Below are positions 5,997-6,679 of a stretch of 6,679 nucleotides of DNA, in pieces. A program made the translations under genes and the position numbers. The stretch is from positions 1 to 6,679 of the forward strand of contig CAMTBF010000208.1 of assembly GCA_947068385.1 (NCBI GenBank), in the 5' to 3' direction. The notes under the pieces are model-generated. The model was not told the origin of the DNA. It saw only the letters and a list, made by a program, of their open reading frames with translations, and did no database searches. Position 1 is the stretch's first letter; each line of letters opens with the position of its first letter. The stretch is from an uncultured Lachnospiraceae bacterium. GTDB lineage: Bacteria; Bacillota; Clostridia; Lachnospirales; Lachnospiraceae.

Positions 5997-6603
5997 GTTC
6001 CTCTACCTCCTTCGCCAGCTCCAGATACTCCCCCGCGCTCCTGGCCGATTTTTTATACGCCATCACGGGCCTGGAATCGTCCTGGGCCCACTCTATCTCA
6101 CTGTCCACACGGATCAACGTGCGGAACACGTTCACTTCCTCATATGCCTGCAGCGCCTCCAGGGTCTGTCTGCCGTAATTCTTCCTGGCGTCCAGCTTCG
6201 TGATGGCCACTCCCAGGAGCGCAAGCTCCGGTACCAGCCTCTTCACATTGTCCAGGAACTCGAACATGTTCGCCACCCCGAACAGCCCCCAGGGGCTGGC
6301 CTCCACCGGAAGGATGACGTAATCCGACGCGCAGAGGATGTTCATGACCCAGCCTCCCAGCGTGGGCGGCGCGTCTATCAGGATGTAGTCGTAGCCGCCC
6401 TCCTCCTTCAGGCGCTTCAGGCTCCTGGAGAGGATCAGCTCCCTCTGCCATTTGGTGAAGAGCTCGTACTCGATGCCGCTCATCAGCGTGGAGGACGGAA
6501 CCAGGTCCAGGTTCTCATAGGGCGTATGCACCACATAGTCCCACAGGTCCTCCTCTTTCTTCATGGCGGCATAGAGGTTCCTCTCCCCGCAGGCGTAATC
6601 CAT
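5977..6603 (-). CDS. ParA/MinD-like ATPase lacking the Walker A N-terminus
   Basis: 208 residues. The Walker B region YDYILIDAPPTLG (about 71-83) is characteristic of ParA/Soj-type ATPases, and the following segments (NILCASDYVILPVEASPWGLFG, LLGVAITKLDARKNYG split over about 88-145, and EWAQDDSRPVMAYKKSARSAGEY near the end) fit the C-terminal half of that fold. Family members are usually about 250-270 residues and begin with the deviant Walker A motif KGGxGKT; that part is absent. Upstream in the same frame lie only ten codons before a TAA at 6638-6636. Those codons (ATLSFFPEDE) look like the usual sequence just after the DPQ motif, so the homology seems to run past the start and then break. 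ATG 6603 is chosen because GGAGG (6616-6612) is 8 bases away; GTG 6606 is the alternative. It is either a 5'-truncated or frameshifted parA, or a real Walker A-less variant. It is coupled to the downstream small basic protein gene. Confidence 0.8.
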   Translation of the reverse strand: MDYACGERNLYAAMKKEEDLWDYVVHTPYENLDLVPSSTLMSGIEYELFTKWQRELILSRSLKRLKEEGGYDYILIDAPPTLGGWVMNILCASDYVILPVEASPWGLFGVANMFEFLDNVKRLVPELALLGVAITKLDARKNYGRQTLEALQAYEEVNVFRTLIRVDSEIEWAQDDSRPVMAYKKSARSAGEYLELAKEVEEHVGRSR

Positions 6604-6679
6604 CACCTCATCCTCCGGAAAGAAGGAAAGCGTTGCTTATGGTGGACGGAATCATATTGCTGCTGTCTATTTATGTGTT
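6603..6679 (-). other. 5' region of the parA-like gene; possible tail of an upstream gene
   Basis: About 73 bases of lower GC than the coding DNA beside it. One minus-strand frame is open from the window edge to a TGA at 6605-6603, which overlaps the parA-like ATG as TGATG, the common coupled-gene arrangement. Its last residues would be FPSFRRMR. The same stretch holds a possible -10, TATGAT (6656-6651), with only a poor -35 match. On the plus strand an ATG at 6639 begins a short hydrophobic reading frame (MVDGIILLLSIYV) running off the edge. The sequence does not decide between these readings. Confidence 0.25.

Noticed and set aside
6639..6679. Plus-strand gene start (MVDGIILLLSIYV) at the window edge
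   Set aside because: Only 13 complete codons are visible and the ribosome site is poor. It was not given its own coding entry and is only mentioned in the note on that region.
1..6679. tRNA, rRNA, riboswitch, CRISPR or insertion sequence
   Set aside because: No cloverleaf, rRNA segment, repeat-spacer array, transposase frame or recognisable riboswitch core was seen on either strand.

Overview
The window looks like chromosomal DNA from a spore-forming Clostridia bacterium, most likely a GC-rich Lachnospiraceae-type genome. The reasons are a stage III sporulation gene (spoIIIAA), strong AGGAGG-type ribosome binding sites, TTG/GTG start candidates, intrinsic terminators with U tracts, and proteins of a clostridial flavour. 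Every gene I can support lies on the minus strand, so transcription runs from high to low coordinates. No rRNA, tRNA, CRISPR array, insertion sequence or prophage gene was seen.

Layout in the direction of transcription. (1) 6679-5657: an AT-richer 5' segment, then a ParA/MinD-like ATPase gene that lacks the N-terminal Walker A part. It overlaps by 20 bases a small Lys/Ala-rich protein gene, and a strong intrinsic terminator follows. (2) 5648-4204: a promoter region (perfect TTGACA -35) and a Si-type citrate synthase, whose most likely start is an internal TTG served by AGGAGG. (3) 4183-2564: a polytopic membrane protein that looks like a GT-C-fold glycosyltransferase, 20 bases behind the citrate synthase and probably on the same message. 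(4) 2563-2421: an intergenic region with two overlapping perfect inverted repeats that share an arm, then a sigma-A-type promoter. (5) 2396-732: a membrane-anchored extracytoplasmic transglutaminase-like protein with an intact Cys-His-Asp triad, ended by an intrinsic terminator at 679-708. (6) 650-1: the 5' two thirds of spoIIIAA, the ATPase of the SpoIIIA-SpoIIQ channel, cut by the window edge. A possible sigma-E promoter lies within and just after the preceding terminator.

The genes appear to form four transcription units: parA-like plus small basic protein; citrate synthase plus membrane protein; transglutaminase alone; and the start of the spoIIIA operon. Only the last has a firmly known cellular job. 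The least explained parts are the Walker A-less ParA with its Lys/Ala-rich partner and irregular 5' end, and the mutually exclusive hairpins ahead of the transglutaminase promoter. I see no convincing large undescribed system here. The ParA/basic-protein pair is the best candidate for something uncharacterised.
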